From the NCBI GenBank assembly GCA_003956705.1, contig QZCP01000257.1, positions 1 to 64,000 of the forward strand: a DNA stretch of 64,000 bases, given 5' to 3'. Below are positions 21,795-33,274 of the stretch, piece by piece (the first letter of the stretch is position 1; each line of letters opens with the position of its first letter). Origin of the DNA: Brevipalpus yothersi. Taxonomy: Eukaryota; Arthropoda; Arachnida; Trombidiformes; Tenuipalpidae. Both the position numbers and the translations under genes were made by a program. The notes under the pieces are model-generated. The model was not told the origin of the DNA, did not search any database, and saw only the letters and a program-made list of their open reading frames with translations.

Positions 21795-24700
21795 ATGGAT
21801 ACTCATCATTCATCGAATCATCTCTCACCAGCTTTCAATCGTTTCACCTCAATTTATCGACGAATATTAACACTTTTGATACTTTCATCCTGTTTTTTAT
21901 CCATCACTCATGGACAATTCAGTATCGATAATAGTTACCGAGGTCCACCCGCTTATGGTACATTAGATAATCCTTTGATACCTGATGCTTCACCAGAACG
22001 TCGATCATGCTATGACAATTATGGAAGAGCTCAGCGATGTGTTCCAGCATTCGTGAATGCCGCCCATGGACGACCTGCGGAATCAACAAATACCTGTGAA
22101 ACTTCAGAATATTGTATTCAAACACCCAAAGCTATAAACGCCATAGTGTATCCTGCAGGTAGTCCACAAGTAGCCTGTCGCCGCTGTGAGCCAGGTCAAC
22201 ATGACGCCTCAAAGATCACCGATTATCATTCTGATAACACCACCAACACATGGTGGCAAAGTTCCACTTTGAACGAATTAGATCTACAACTATACGCAAT
22301 CAACATTACACTACATTTAGGTGAGTCGATTTAGAGATAGATTTAACTAGACCAATTCAGTGTGATTCCTCCTCTTTGTCCTTGAATTATAGAGTCTATC
22401 TACCGAGTGCATCCTAATCACTTGTAAAATTGATGCTTTTTCGAAGGTCTTGGAATAGGGATTGACTCCTCAGTTAACCATGTCTCTCAGTCATTCTATT
22501 CCAAGCCATGATTTCTCTCTCTCTCCTTTTGAATCATTGGAAATTTTTCAGCTTGTAAAAATGAAGCTCAAGTCTCTGTCAAAAAGAGAAGTAGCAGCGA
22601 AAATACGAGAGAGAGAAAAAAGAAGTGAAAAGCTGTGAGGGAGTTGAGAGAAACAGAAAATTTTTCAGCTCGCTATCTATAAATAAGCCACCAAAAGTTC
22701 TTCCAACTTCAACAGGATGCCTCGTTTTCCCGAGGATCCTTTCTCACTCTCCTCATCTCCATCCTCATCTTACATCCTCTCTCTACAGCTTGTGAACTTA
22801 GCCATCGCCATGAGCACACGCTTACCCTCTTTCTCTTTCTCTTTCTCTTTCTCTTTCTCTTTCTCTTTCTCTTTCTCTTTCTCTTTCTCTTTCTCTTTCT
22901 CTTTCTCTTTCTCTTTCTCTTTCTCTTTCTCTTTCTCTTTCTCTTTCTCTTTCTCTTTCTCTTTCTCTTTCTCTTTCTCTTTCTCTTTCTCTTTCTCTTT
23001 CTCTTTCTCTTTCTCTTTCTCTTTCTCTTTCTCTTTCTCTTTCTCTTAATGGGCCTGTGGAGAGAGGAAAAATCAAACAAAAACCGTTCTGACTCATTTT
23101 CCTGAACAGTCAGCTTCCTCCATAAACGGAAAAGTCTCAGCATTTAAGAATAGTTTTCAGTTGATATGGCTGGGTACAAAAAGATTGCGATTGAAGATAA
23201 ACTAGAAGAGAAAACTTACTCAAAATTTGATCAATATCTCGTTAGAGTAACCACCCCTGATTTTGCTGAGCAATAAATTGAATTGAGCTTGATTTGTAGA
23301 AGCCGATGAAGTGATTTTTTATTCTTATTCAAGTGTTTTCTTTTTTGATGAGACGATCTTATATTTTGAACACTTTTGATGAAGCTGTGAGCCAAACTCC
23401 TGAGATCATTCTAGAGGAAGATATCTTTGCAATGAGCTTTTTCATTCTAGCAACATGTAAATGGTGTTGATCCTATAAGCAGAAGTGTTTGTTGCTCAAA
23501 GCTCAAAATTCGTAGAACTCACAACTTTTCATAGAAAAAAAATCTGTTTTTCTTCATTAATTCTGAAATACAATATAATTCAGTAAGCTGTTCAAGCTTG
23601 TGAGATCTTACACGGAGGTGGAGAAGAAGAAGATATGCAAAGGAAATGGGATAGGAAATAACAAATAATGGGAGATGATTTATCCTATTTTTCGAATAGC
23701 CATATCTCTCATGAAGAAACTTTTTGAAGCTTGAAGAAAAATAAAAACTTCGACAGAACAAGACAATCAGCCCATCAAGAATGAAGTTTTTTCAATGAGG
23801 CTGAATCTCGAGTTCATAATTAGAAAGAATAGTACAGTTTGAATAGAATGCGAATGTATAAGAATATACGACCGAAAAAATTTTGAATTCCCATTATCTA
23901 CCTGAAACATGGCAAAAGCTGAATTTGTGTGTATCGGTGAATAAGTTGATACAAGTTTGTGACACATAAATCATCTTGATAATTAACAAACTGATATTCG
24001 TGGTTCTCATTCATTTCTAGTGCATTCTGAGTACATTCTTTCTTTTTGAGTTGAAGATATTCTTACCATTCCTGGAATGAGTCCAACCATACAATATCGA
24101 AATCTTCCAATTTCACCGATGGATTTGTTAGACCTGTTCAATGCTTCTCTTTCAAGAATGTGATTTTTAATCATAATATTTCTCTTACAATAGGTAAAGC
24201 ATACGATGTTTCCTATATTCGACTTGTTTTCCAATCTTCAAGACCAGAAAGTTTTGCTATTTTCAAGCGAGAAGTCAAAGATGGGCCATGGCTTCCCTTC
24301 CAATACTATAGTTCCAAATGTAGCATTTTCAATGTGTCATCAGGTCCTGCTATGGAACCAGATGCTGTATTGTGTAGTGAAGGTTTCAGTGACATTTCAC
24401 CATTAAGTGGAGGAAATGTTGTATTCCATACGTTCGAAGGTCGACCAAGCCAGTATGATATGAACCCCCGAATTCAGGTATGATACCAAAAACAACACAG
24501 ATTAATCAGTGATTAATAATTACATTTTTCTCACATAATATTCCAGAAATTCGTGAAAGCCACAGATATCAAAATCAATTTGATAAAGCCGAACACTTTT
24601 GGTGATGAAATATTCAAAGAGCCAGCAGTTTTGAAAAGATACTTCTATGCTATATCTGATCTCTCGGTCGGTGGAAGGTATATATTCGGTTACTTTCTAG

Positions 24701-27552
24701 TTATTCCAAAAATTCTTGAATCACGAAATTCAGATAATGATAACTACTTGTCCTTTGTAGATGTCATTGCAATGGTCATGCGAGCGAATGTTACTCAGTT
24801 GATACATTTTCTGAACGATGCAAATGTGAACACAACACTAATGGAACTGATTGTGAAAGATGTAATGATCTGTATAACGATGCACCTTGGGGTGTAGCAA
24901 CAGCATACAATGCCCATGAATGTAGACGTAAGTGGAACAATTTTCGAAAGTTTCTCCATGATATTCGAATCAGACATCCATAGATTGGAGAAGCTGACTG
25001 ATCAACATAATCAAATTGTCTGATCTGTGGATAAATCCAATTCATTTTTCATCTCCAGCTTGCAACTGTAATAATCGAGCAGAAAGATGTGAATTTGATC
25101 CTGATTTGTATCAAAAGACTGGACATGGAGGCCGTTGTATTGATTGTAGGGGAAACTTTGATGGGCCTAATTGTGATCGATGTAAGGATGGTTTCTATGA
25201 GGATCTTTCTCGCCAATGTGTACCATGTAATTGTGATAAAACTGGTAAGTTTTCTAACTCTGGCTTAGAAGTTCAAATTTTATTTCTAATTGTTTTGAAT
25301 TGAAGGATCTCTGTCCACAAGATGTTCAGCTGATGGTCAGTGTGTATGTAAGCCAGGTGTAGATGGTAAACGATGTGATCGATGTGCTGCGAATTATTAT
25401 GAATTTTCCGATGTTGGTTGCAAGTGAGTTCAAACACTATGAAAATTTTCGATTTTTCACTAAAATTTGAAAAAAATATATTCCAGGCCCTGTGAATGCT
25501 TGCTCGCCGGAAGCAACAATAATACTCCAACGTAAGTATTTTAAATCATATTTAATCTCACGACTTGAGTCAGAATTGATGACATAAAAAGTAATCTAAC
25601 TTGTTTTCCATCAACAACTGAATATTTTTAATCACATAGATGTGACACATTCACCGGTGAATGTTCATGTAAAAGAAATGTCGAAGGACGTAGATGTGAT
25701 CGATGTAAACCTGGACATTTTGATCTGCAAGCATCCAATGAATTTGGTTGTTTGGCATGTTTTTGCTTTGGCCATTCTTCTATATGTCATTCTGCTGGCG
25801 GTTATTCAAGCTATCAAATTGAGAGCAATTTCTATCGAGATGCTGAAAAGTGGAGTGTACGAAGTCTCAATAATCAACCAGTTGATATTATCCACAATCC
25901 TTCTGAGCACACTATTGGAGCAAAAGGTGCCACATCAACTAATATTACCTACTTTATTGCTCCACCACGATATCTTGGGGATCAAAAATTTTCTTACAAT
26001 CAATTCCTCAAATTCACCTATCGATCATCATCCGATTCAGCTATTCCAATGTATGATGATATCATTCTTGAAGGAGCAGGAGTCAAAATAACTCAATCAG
26101 CAATAGGACAACAAAATCCACGTCCATCAACTCAATTGCGAACTTATCGATTCAGGTTACATGAGGATCCAAAATTCGGTTGGTCTCCTCCTTTGTCATC
26201 CAAAGATTTTATGGCAGTTCTCGCTAATTTGACCGCAATTAAAATTCGTGGCTCCTATCTAAATGGTGGCAGTGGATACATCGATGAGGTTAAACTAGAA
26301 TCAGCCCAAGCACTCCATGGAAATATTCCAGCCACATGGATTGAACGCTGCGAATGTCCACAAGGCTATGAGGGTCAATTCTGTGATATGTGTAAAAGTG
26401 GCTATCGTCATGATCCTCCCGGTGGAGGTCCTTTTGCCGTCTGTTTGCCATGTCAATGTAATGGTTATGCTGATTTTTGTGATGCTTACACAGGTTTGTA
26501 CATTATAATCATGGTGCTGTTCGATTTTGAATACATTCATTTATATCTATAAAATTTCCTAAATTCTTCTCAGGAAACTGTCAATGTCAAAATAACACTG
26601 GTGGACCGAATTGTGAAGTCTGTGCCCGTGGCTATTACGGTAATCCCTTGGCAGGAACTGGATGTACCCAATGTCCATGTCCAAATGGAGGACCTTGTGT
26701 CCTTCTCGCTGATGACACAATTGCCTGTCTCGAATGTCCCCTTGGTTCTGGAGGTAGGTTTTTCCTGAGAAATTTTGACATTTTCATTGCCGAGTAGGCA
26801 AAAGAAAGATTGGACAATCCATATTAACACTTAACTATAGTTAGGTACTTTAGCTTTTTTTCTAATAACTTAATGAAATACTTCTCCAGGCGCAAGATGT
26901 GAACACTGTATTGATGGCTATTATGGTGCCCCTCTTGATGGAAAACCTTGCAGAAAGTGTGATTGTAAAGGAAACATAGATGACAATGCTGTTGGTGAGG
27001 ATTTTTTTATCATCTTTTTTAATTCATCCAATCGAGACATTTCTAACGGATCACTAATATTCTTTCCCATTTAGGTAATTGTGATTCGAAAACTGGCTAC
27101 TGTTATAAGTGTATCTACAATACTGGTGGTGTAAGTGATCTTAGAGCAAAAGAAAATCAACCCATTTTTTGAGGGAAAACTCATCAGTCAATTCTTTTTT
27201 TTTTATCACAGATATCTTGTGACCGATGTTTACCAGGATTTTTCGGCGATGCTTTGGCTATACCAAAAGGTGACTGTCGAGATTGTGATTGTCACCAATT
27301 TGGTAGCATCAAACCGAATCGAACAGAGACTCCTGCTGACACTGGTTTCATTATACCTGAAGACGATGATGTGAGAGAGTAAGTTATTTGAGAAATGTTT
27401 CCCTAATCAGTCTCAGGAAATTCATTTCAAATTTCTATCTCGACGGAAATGTTGCTTGCTTAATAGTATGCATTGTTCTCAGCATTGTTCTTTCGATGGT
27501 TTCCGCCTGAAAATTGTTCTCACGATCATGTTTTCAAAAAGCTCATGAATCC

Positions 27553-27629
<77 letters not shown>

Positions 27630-30062
27630 AGAACTGGGCCCAAACACCTATGTGATGACCGAAGTGGACAATGTGTTTGTAAGCAGAATGTTATGGGACG
27701 TCGATGTGATCGATGTGTTGAAGGGTAAGTAGAAATGTTATGATAACGAAACTTGTAGAAAATTGCTGAGTTGCTCGACTGTTTCATTTAATATCATTTT
27801 TTTCACTTAGATTTTGGAATATACAAAACGATGAAGGCTGTATACCTTGCAAATGTGATGTAATTGGCTCGCTTAATCATACTTGCGATGAAATTACCGG
27901 TTAGTAATGAGGGCTACCATATTCTTCAGTTCTGATTGAAAATTTAACAAAATGATGCAAACTCTATATTTTTCCGTCTCTCTGTAGGCCAATGTCACTG
28001 TAGAGCTGGAATTGAAGGACTCAAATGTGACCAATGTAAGCCCCTCCACTATGGATTCTCTGAAAAAGGCTGCCAAAAATGTGATTGTGATCCCATTGGC
28101 TCAAGGTATAGGAAAAAACTCAGCTTTTGAAGTACAATATTTCGTTAAGGTTAGCTAATTTTCATAATTTTTCCTTTCTTCAGATCACCTCAATGTACTT
28201 CCAAAGGACAATGTGATTGTCTACCGAACGTTGAGGGAAGACGTTGTGACCGATGTCGAGAGAATAAGTTCAATCGTGAAGCTGGCTGTATTGATTGTCC
28301 ACCATGCTACAATCTGATTCAAGATGCTGTTAATGACCATCGATCAAAATTGAACAATCTGAGAAATCTAATAATGGATATTGAAAGTAGTCCTCAAGGA
28401 GGAGAAGATTCAGATCTTGCTGAGGAGCTAAGAAAAATGGCTGACAAAATTCGAACTACTCAAGAGGTTGCCCAAAGAGTTCTGAAAGTAACCCAATCGT
28501 ACGAAGAAGATCTAAGAAATTTCCAAAACAATTTGGGCAGAGTTCGAGATACAATCAATCAGACAACTTCAAGGATGAAAGGCTATGAAGGAGATCTGAT
28601 TGAAGCCAACAGAAACATAAGTCAAGTAGAGATAATTATCGATGGAGCTCAGAATATTTATCGAAGTGCTTGGCAAAGTGTTGATATTGATGGACGAAGT
28701 GCTCTTCAAACAGCCCGAGAACGATTCCGACTTTATGGTCAATCATCAGAGCAGATGAGCAAAATTGCTCGAACAGCCATTGAACTAGCGGGAAAACTGA
28801 GAAATGAGTCAATTAAAATAGAAGGTTTAGAGAAAGAAATAGACGAAGATATAATAAAACTACAAGAAACACGAATCGGCAGTGATGATCTATATAAGCT
28901 TAATACACAGGAAATCCAGCGAATGTTCACCCAGATACAAGATACAAAAGAATTGATCGGAAGACAAGACCTTTTATCTCGAAGAGCTCATGAAATGGCG
29001 GAAAAAGTTCGAGCAAATGCAATTGGACTATTCACCGAAGCAAAGAGAATCAGTCTACCTGATATTGATGCTGCTGAACTCAAGAACAAAGCAAGAGAAT
29101 TGATGAACGAGTCAATGAAAATTTTCAATGAGGCCAATAAGCTAAGTGATCAGCGTAAGGCTATTCTCAATGGTACCGAAATTGGTTTGAAAGAACTCAA
29201 AGCTCTGTGGGACAGTAGCAGTGCTAAGCGTGGAGAGAATGAACGATTGAAAGATCAAGTTCAATATGCCCTAAATTCTGCAAGAAATTCATCCAAATTA
29301 GCTGATGAAACTCTCCGGAGGGCAACCGAAATTCTTTCACATTCGGAAAGATCGGATGATTCTCTGAAACAAAGGCAAGATGCAGCTCGACAAGCGGCAT
29401 CAAAAATTCCTGAGCTTGATCAAATACTAACCCAAGCCTATAGTAAGAGTGAAGAAATCGCCAAAGTTTTGTTGCAAGCCCAGGTGGATGCCAATCAAGC
29501 CCAAAGTACCGCTATTAAGGCCAAAGAAAGAGCTGATAAGGCTGTTATTGATGCCGAAAATGTGAAAGGTTTGATTACCGAAAGTAAGGATAAGGCCCAA
29601 AAACTTCGCCAAGATTTTGATCTGTTGAATCAAACTGTGTCCGAATTTGAGCGACAATTGGTCACCTATGAAGCACAAAATGAGAATGATAAAAAAATTT
29701 CAAATGAAGTTTCAGAGGAAACTAATCAAGCCAAGGCTAAGGCTATCGAGGCTAAGGAGCAAGCTAAAAAAGCGAAAGAAGAATTACAAGCCATTATGGA
29801 TGAACTTCGAGGCTTAGCATCATTCGATGCCAAAATGATGGCTGATTTGGAGACACAAATCGCTTCCGTAGAAGATAGACTTAGGAATACTGATATTTCC
29901 AATCGAACACAATCTTTGAAAGAGGCAAGAGATGCTTCAAAAACTCTTAATTTGGAATACAGTCACCAAATCGAAACTCTTCGACTAGAAGTTGCCAACA
30001 TACAGCAAATCAGCAAGTCTATTCCTGTAGAATGCTTGAGAAGATTTGTTCTGGAGCCTTGA
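21795..30062 (+). CDS. LanB2: laminin subunit gamma (LAMC1 / LanB2), complete
   Basis: Sixteen exons: 21795-22320, 24194-24477, 24547-24677, 24761-24927, 25059-25244, 25306-25423, 25487-25531, 25640-26493, 26574-26753, 26890-26994, 27075-27130, 27212-27378, 27632-27724, 27811-27899, 27988-28105 and 28184-30062. All joins keep phase; the sum, 4998 nt, gives 1665 aa (human LAMC1 1609). Domains: signal peptide (about 20-41), laminin N-terminal domain (about 70-314) needed for polymer formation, an LEa run of EGF-like repeats (315-about 486), the L4/laminin IV domain inside exon 8, LEb repeats to about 1090, then a long coiled coil started by CPPCYNL and ending ECLRRFVLEP. The nidogen-binding loop reads NIDDNAV at about 859-865 (consensus NIDPNAV). 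The C-terminal interchain cysteine and the glutamate seven residues after it, which integrins read in laminins, are kept. Secreted basement-membrane subunit that trimerises with alpha and beta chains. Introns are mostly short except intron 1 (1.9 kb). Confidence 0.97.
22321..24193 (+). other. laminin gamma intron 1
   Basis: 1.87-kb intron inside the LN domain, donor GTGAGT, acceptor AATAG. It contains the 220-bp TTTCTC hexamer array and otherwise unremarkable AT-rich DNA; no nested gene found. Confidence 0.8.
22827..23046. repeat. (TTTCTC)n hexamer array, about 36 copies
   Basis: About 220 bp of a hexamer repeated without visible error. It yields spurious long ORFs (alternating FS on plus, KR or ER on minus). 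Unlike every other tract here it is a hexamer rather than a TC dinucleotide. Confidence 0.98.
27558..27625 (+). repeat. (TC)n tract adjoining a laminin gamma 3' splice site
   Basis: About 68 bp of TC that ends six bases before the AG acceptor (GAATAG, ending 27631) of laminin exon 13, so the microsatellite occupies the place of the polypyrimidine tract. Confidence 0.95.
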
Positions 30063-30580
30063 AGAAATTTCGTCGTCATTCAATAGCCTGGAATACTCAT
30101 GAATGATCTGAGGAGAAGAAAATCAAGCGTTCGCATGCCTTAAATATGCTTTCAAATCTGAGAATATGAAATGGAAAATTTTCAAATTCAAGCAAAATCA
30201 ATATCACGAACATTTATACCTTTCAATATATCCAATTTGTTTCTCATCTAATAAGAATATGTTATCCCTATGATTCGAATTGAAGAAGAATTAACACAAA
30301 AATTATGCCGCAATATTGGTTCCTTCATGAAAATTGCACCCAACGCGTACGAATCCTATGAATTGTCTATTTATTCAGACTTTTCAGAATAATTTTCGAT
30401 TTCAATGCTCTACACAATAGCATTTAGAACACAGTGGATAAGATATTCTTATATTCCTACATCATGCCTGGTATTCGCCATTTTTTATTTATTTGTCAAG
30501 CATAGACTCGGTAGGCCCGACAATTGATGAATTATTGAGTCAATATTGAGTCAAAATTCGAGAAGATGAGCATAATTCGA
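30063..30580. other. 3' flanks of laminin gamma and secreted-protein gene
   Basis: 518 bp between convergent stop codons. The laminin 3' flank up to about 30290 is the part copied in the downstream pseudogene. No further gene seen. Confidence 0.6.
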
Positions 30581-32169
30581 TCAGATAATGGTTCGTCCTA
30601 CTTTAGCATATTGTTTCTTGACTTTTTCCATGACATTGACCATCACATTTTGAGCATCTTCCGAATGGATATCCAATTCTTCCAAAATTTTTATGGCATC
30701 TTTTTCCAATTTATATAGTTCAGCCATCTTGTCTTTGAATGTCTTTAATTGTTCCAGGATAGTTTTTTCACTTCCAATCAACATGCTGTGAAGTTTTTTG
30801 GCTCCAATTTTGGGTAATTCAATTCTAACATCAGGTGCAATCGGTTCATTGTGAAGTGAAGATTTAAGTTCAGCTTGTTTCCTTAACTTTGATTGGACAA
30901 TTTTCAACATTTCTTCAACTGCATTCTCAGACTGGATATTCATACTTTTAAGTTTATCCAAATCTTGCTGATGAATTTCAATCGATCTCAAAACATGTCT
31001 TATAAACCCTGGCCATCGTTTGGTGTCCAATTTCAGATCATTGATCAGGACAGTTCGCAACTCTTCAACTGACATATCGGAAAGGTTTCTATCCTGATGT
31101 TCTTCCTCTTCCTCCTCAGATTCATCCTCTTCGATGACATCTTCATCTATTTAGAGTAATATAATCGATCGATTAGTGAGGAGAATTTTAAGTGTGAGGA
31201 AAGAGCTAGCCAAAAATTAGGACCATCATAAAGCGTACTCTTCTCTGGACTTACTTAATCTAGTTCTGGAAGGAAACTGATTGGCAACTACTAGATCGAT
31301 TTCAGAGTAAAAATGATCTTCCATGGATGAATACATGTTGTTCACCATCTCCAGCATATCAGGCCTTGAAGAATTGAGATTAAATGCCAATGAAAAGTGA
31401 TAAGTTTTGACTCTCGATCCTTTCGAGTCAATTGGTATCTGGAAACCAAAATTGAAATTGAGGTTTGCCTGTCCTGAATGAGAAGAAATGAAGTTTTTGG
31501 GTAAAAAAAAATTAGAGATTGTGTCAATTCAAAGAGCATGGTAAACTGCAGAAGTCTATGATAATCTAGGTAATCATCGCTCAAGCTACAGATGATTCAG
31601 ATAATTCATTCTAGAAAAATATGAGTGAAAAATTGATTTCGACACTCCTACTGCTGTATACAATGTTCAAAATTTTTTGACGAAGATAAAAAATTCCTAA
31701 GTTCCGTTGAAACTCGAAATTCTTGTTACAAGAATTTTCCAAAATCTTTCCTATGATATTAATAATGAATAACCAACTCACTTGTTTGTCCATGCTGAGG
31801 AAGGATGGCTGTAGAAAAACACTAGTAAGTAATCAAAATGTATCTGATTGGTTGTACAAAAATCTTTTTAACTTACTGGCTAGGACTATCAACCAAAAAA
31901 CTGATAATTTAACGATCATTTTACTACATCTCTTCAGAGGTAATACCTTTCAACACTATTTTTGATTTTGTTTTATTTATTGATTTGTTCCTTTCTCTCC
32001 ACCACGTCATTACTCGATCTAGATGTGTGCTACTATCAATCATAGGCTTTATTACTTCATTATGAATGCTCATCCAGAGAAAGCTATTAGAGGTCGTCTC
32101 ACCTTGAATGGAGGAGAAAAGATATGCTGATATTAATTGAACTTTTAGCATCAATATTAACCATGTCAT
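30581..32169 (-). CDS. predicted secreted acidic/helical protein, family not recognised
   Basis: Hand-spliced model on the minus strand: 32169-32103, a 27-nt microexon 31808-31782, 31473-31255 and 31146-30581. All sites are GT-AG and phases 1, 1 and 1 agree, predicting 292 aa. The first exon codes a typical signal peptide (MTWLILMLKVQLISAYLFSS). The mature N-part has alternating hydrophobic strands (ANLNFNFGFQIPI, KTYHFSLAFNLN), then a glutamate run (about 108-125: EEDESEEEEEE) and a long C-terminal part that looks entirely helical with heptad-like spacing. The mature protein appears to contain no cysteine, unusual for a secreted protein. An alternative exon 1 donor (about 31947, GTATTA) is also in phase. 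I do not recognise the family and give no function. The last two exons are well supported by uninterrupted frame; exon 1 and the microexon are weaker. Confidence 0.6.
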
Positions 32170-32612
32170 CGAGATTGCCAAGAAACTTTCAACTTATGAG
32201 ATACAAGAAACGTAGATTTTTAACCTGTATGGAAAAACTGCCAAACTTTCACAGAAAAAGATCAATTTTTTTGAAAAATTCTCGTTTGAAGAGGCCTTTT
32301 TTTCTTTTAGTAAAATTTCTTCAATAATCCAAAATTTTTCATAGGATTTCCAAAAAATTTTCAGCAGAAGAAAATAATTCTTATCAAGATTTCAGATTTT
32401 GATTGCAAACCCATGGGTACATAAAAATCTACAAAACCTCATTAAAAAACATTTTAAAAGTTTTATAAAAGTTGCAGAAATTTTCTCAGAATTACTAGGA
32501 AGACTTATTAATACATACTGTATAATTAAGTGATGAGAATGCCTTTGATTATTTTAATTAACACCGAATACTACGATTATACGATATTTTATACAAAAAT
32601 TACTTTTTTTGT

Positions 32613-32613
<1 letters not shown>
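32170..32613. other. intergenic DNA 5' of the secreted-protein gene
   Basis: 444 bp of AT-rich sequence with no gene seen, ending at the TC tract where the laminin-like pseudogene begins. It shares no visible similarity with the sequence upstream of the parental TC tract. Confidence 0.55.

Positions 32614-32679
<66 letters not shown>
32614..32679 (+). repeat. (TC)n tract at the pseudogene breakpoint
   Basis: About 66 bp of TC, counterpart of the 27558-27625 tract in the parent laminin gene. Similarity between the two loci starts here. Confidence 0.95.
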
Positions 32680-32680
<1 letters not shown>

Positions 32681-33272
32681 AATAGAACTGAGCCCGAACA
32701 CCTATGTGATGACCGAAGTGGACAATGTGTTGAAGGATAAGTAGAAATGCACTGATAACGAAACTTGTAGAGAGTTGCTTGATTGATTCATTTAATACCA
32801 CCTTAATGTACGTTCGAAGGACAATTTGATCGTCTACTGTGAGGGAAGACGTTGTAACCGATGTCGAGAGAATAAGTTCAATCGTGAAGCTGGCTGTATT
32901 GATTGTCCACCATGCTACAATCTGATTCAAGATACCGTTACTGACCAGAAATTCTTCGTCTAGAAGTTGCCAACATACAGCAAGTCTATTCCTAAAGAAT
33001 GCTTGAGAAGACTGTTTTCGGAGCCTTGAAAAGATTTCATCGTCATTCAATAGTCTGGAATACTCATTAATGATCATTCATGAGTATTGATCTGAGGAGA
33101 AGAAAATCGAGCGTTCGCATACCTTAAATATTCTTTCAAACCTGAAAATATGAAATGCAGATTTTTCCAATTCAAGCAAAATCAATTTCACGAACATTTA
33201 TACCTTTCAATATATTCAATTTATTTCTCATCTCATGGTGAATATGTAATCCTTAAGATTCGAAATAAAAAA
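32614..33272 (+). pseudogene. decayed partial duplicate of laminin gamma
   Basis: Same orientation as the parent, 2.5 kb downstream. It matches, in order, the TC tract and exon 13 with its following intron (parent 27558-27800), the start of exon 16 (parent 28185-28345), the last codons (parent 29970-30062) and about 200 bp of 3' flank (to about 30275). Exons 14-15, their introns and about 1.6 kb of coiled-coil sequence are missing. The exon 13 donor is GG-AT in place of GG-GT, frames are broken and stops occur, so no laminin can be made. Intron sequence is retained, so it arose by DNA duplication and not by reverse transcription. It ends directly at the stop codon of the minus-strand membrane-protein gene. 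Confidence 0.93.
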
Positions 33273-33274
33273 TA

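Noticed and set aside
22709..23143. 144-aa KR-repeat protein and overlapping FS and ER repeat ORFs
   Set aside because: They are translations of the TTTCTC hexamer inside laminin intron 1; all frames are open because the repeat has no stop codon.
31342..31584. 80-aa minus-strand ORF over exon 3 of the secreted-protein gene
   Set aside because: It is in a different frame from the continuous spliced model, which links cleanly to the long downstream exon.
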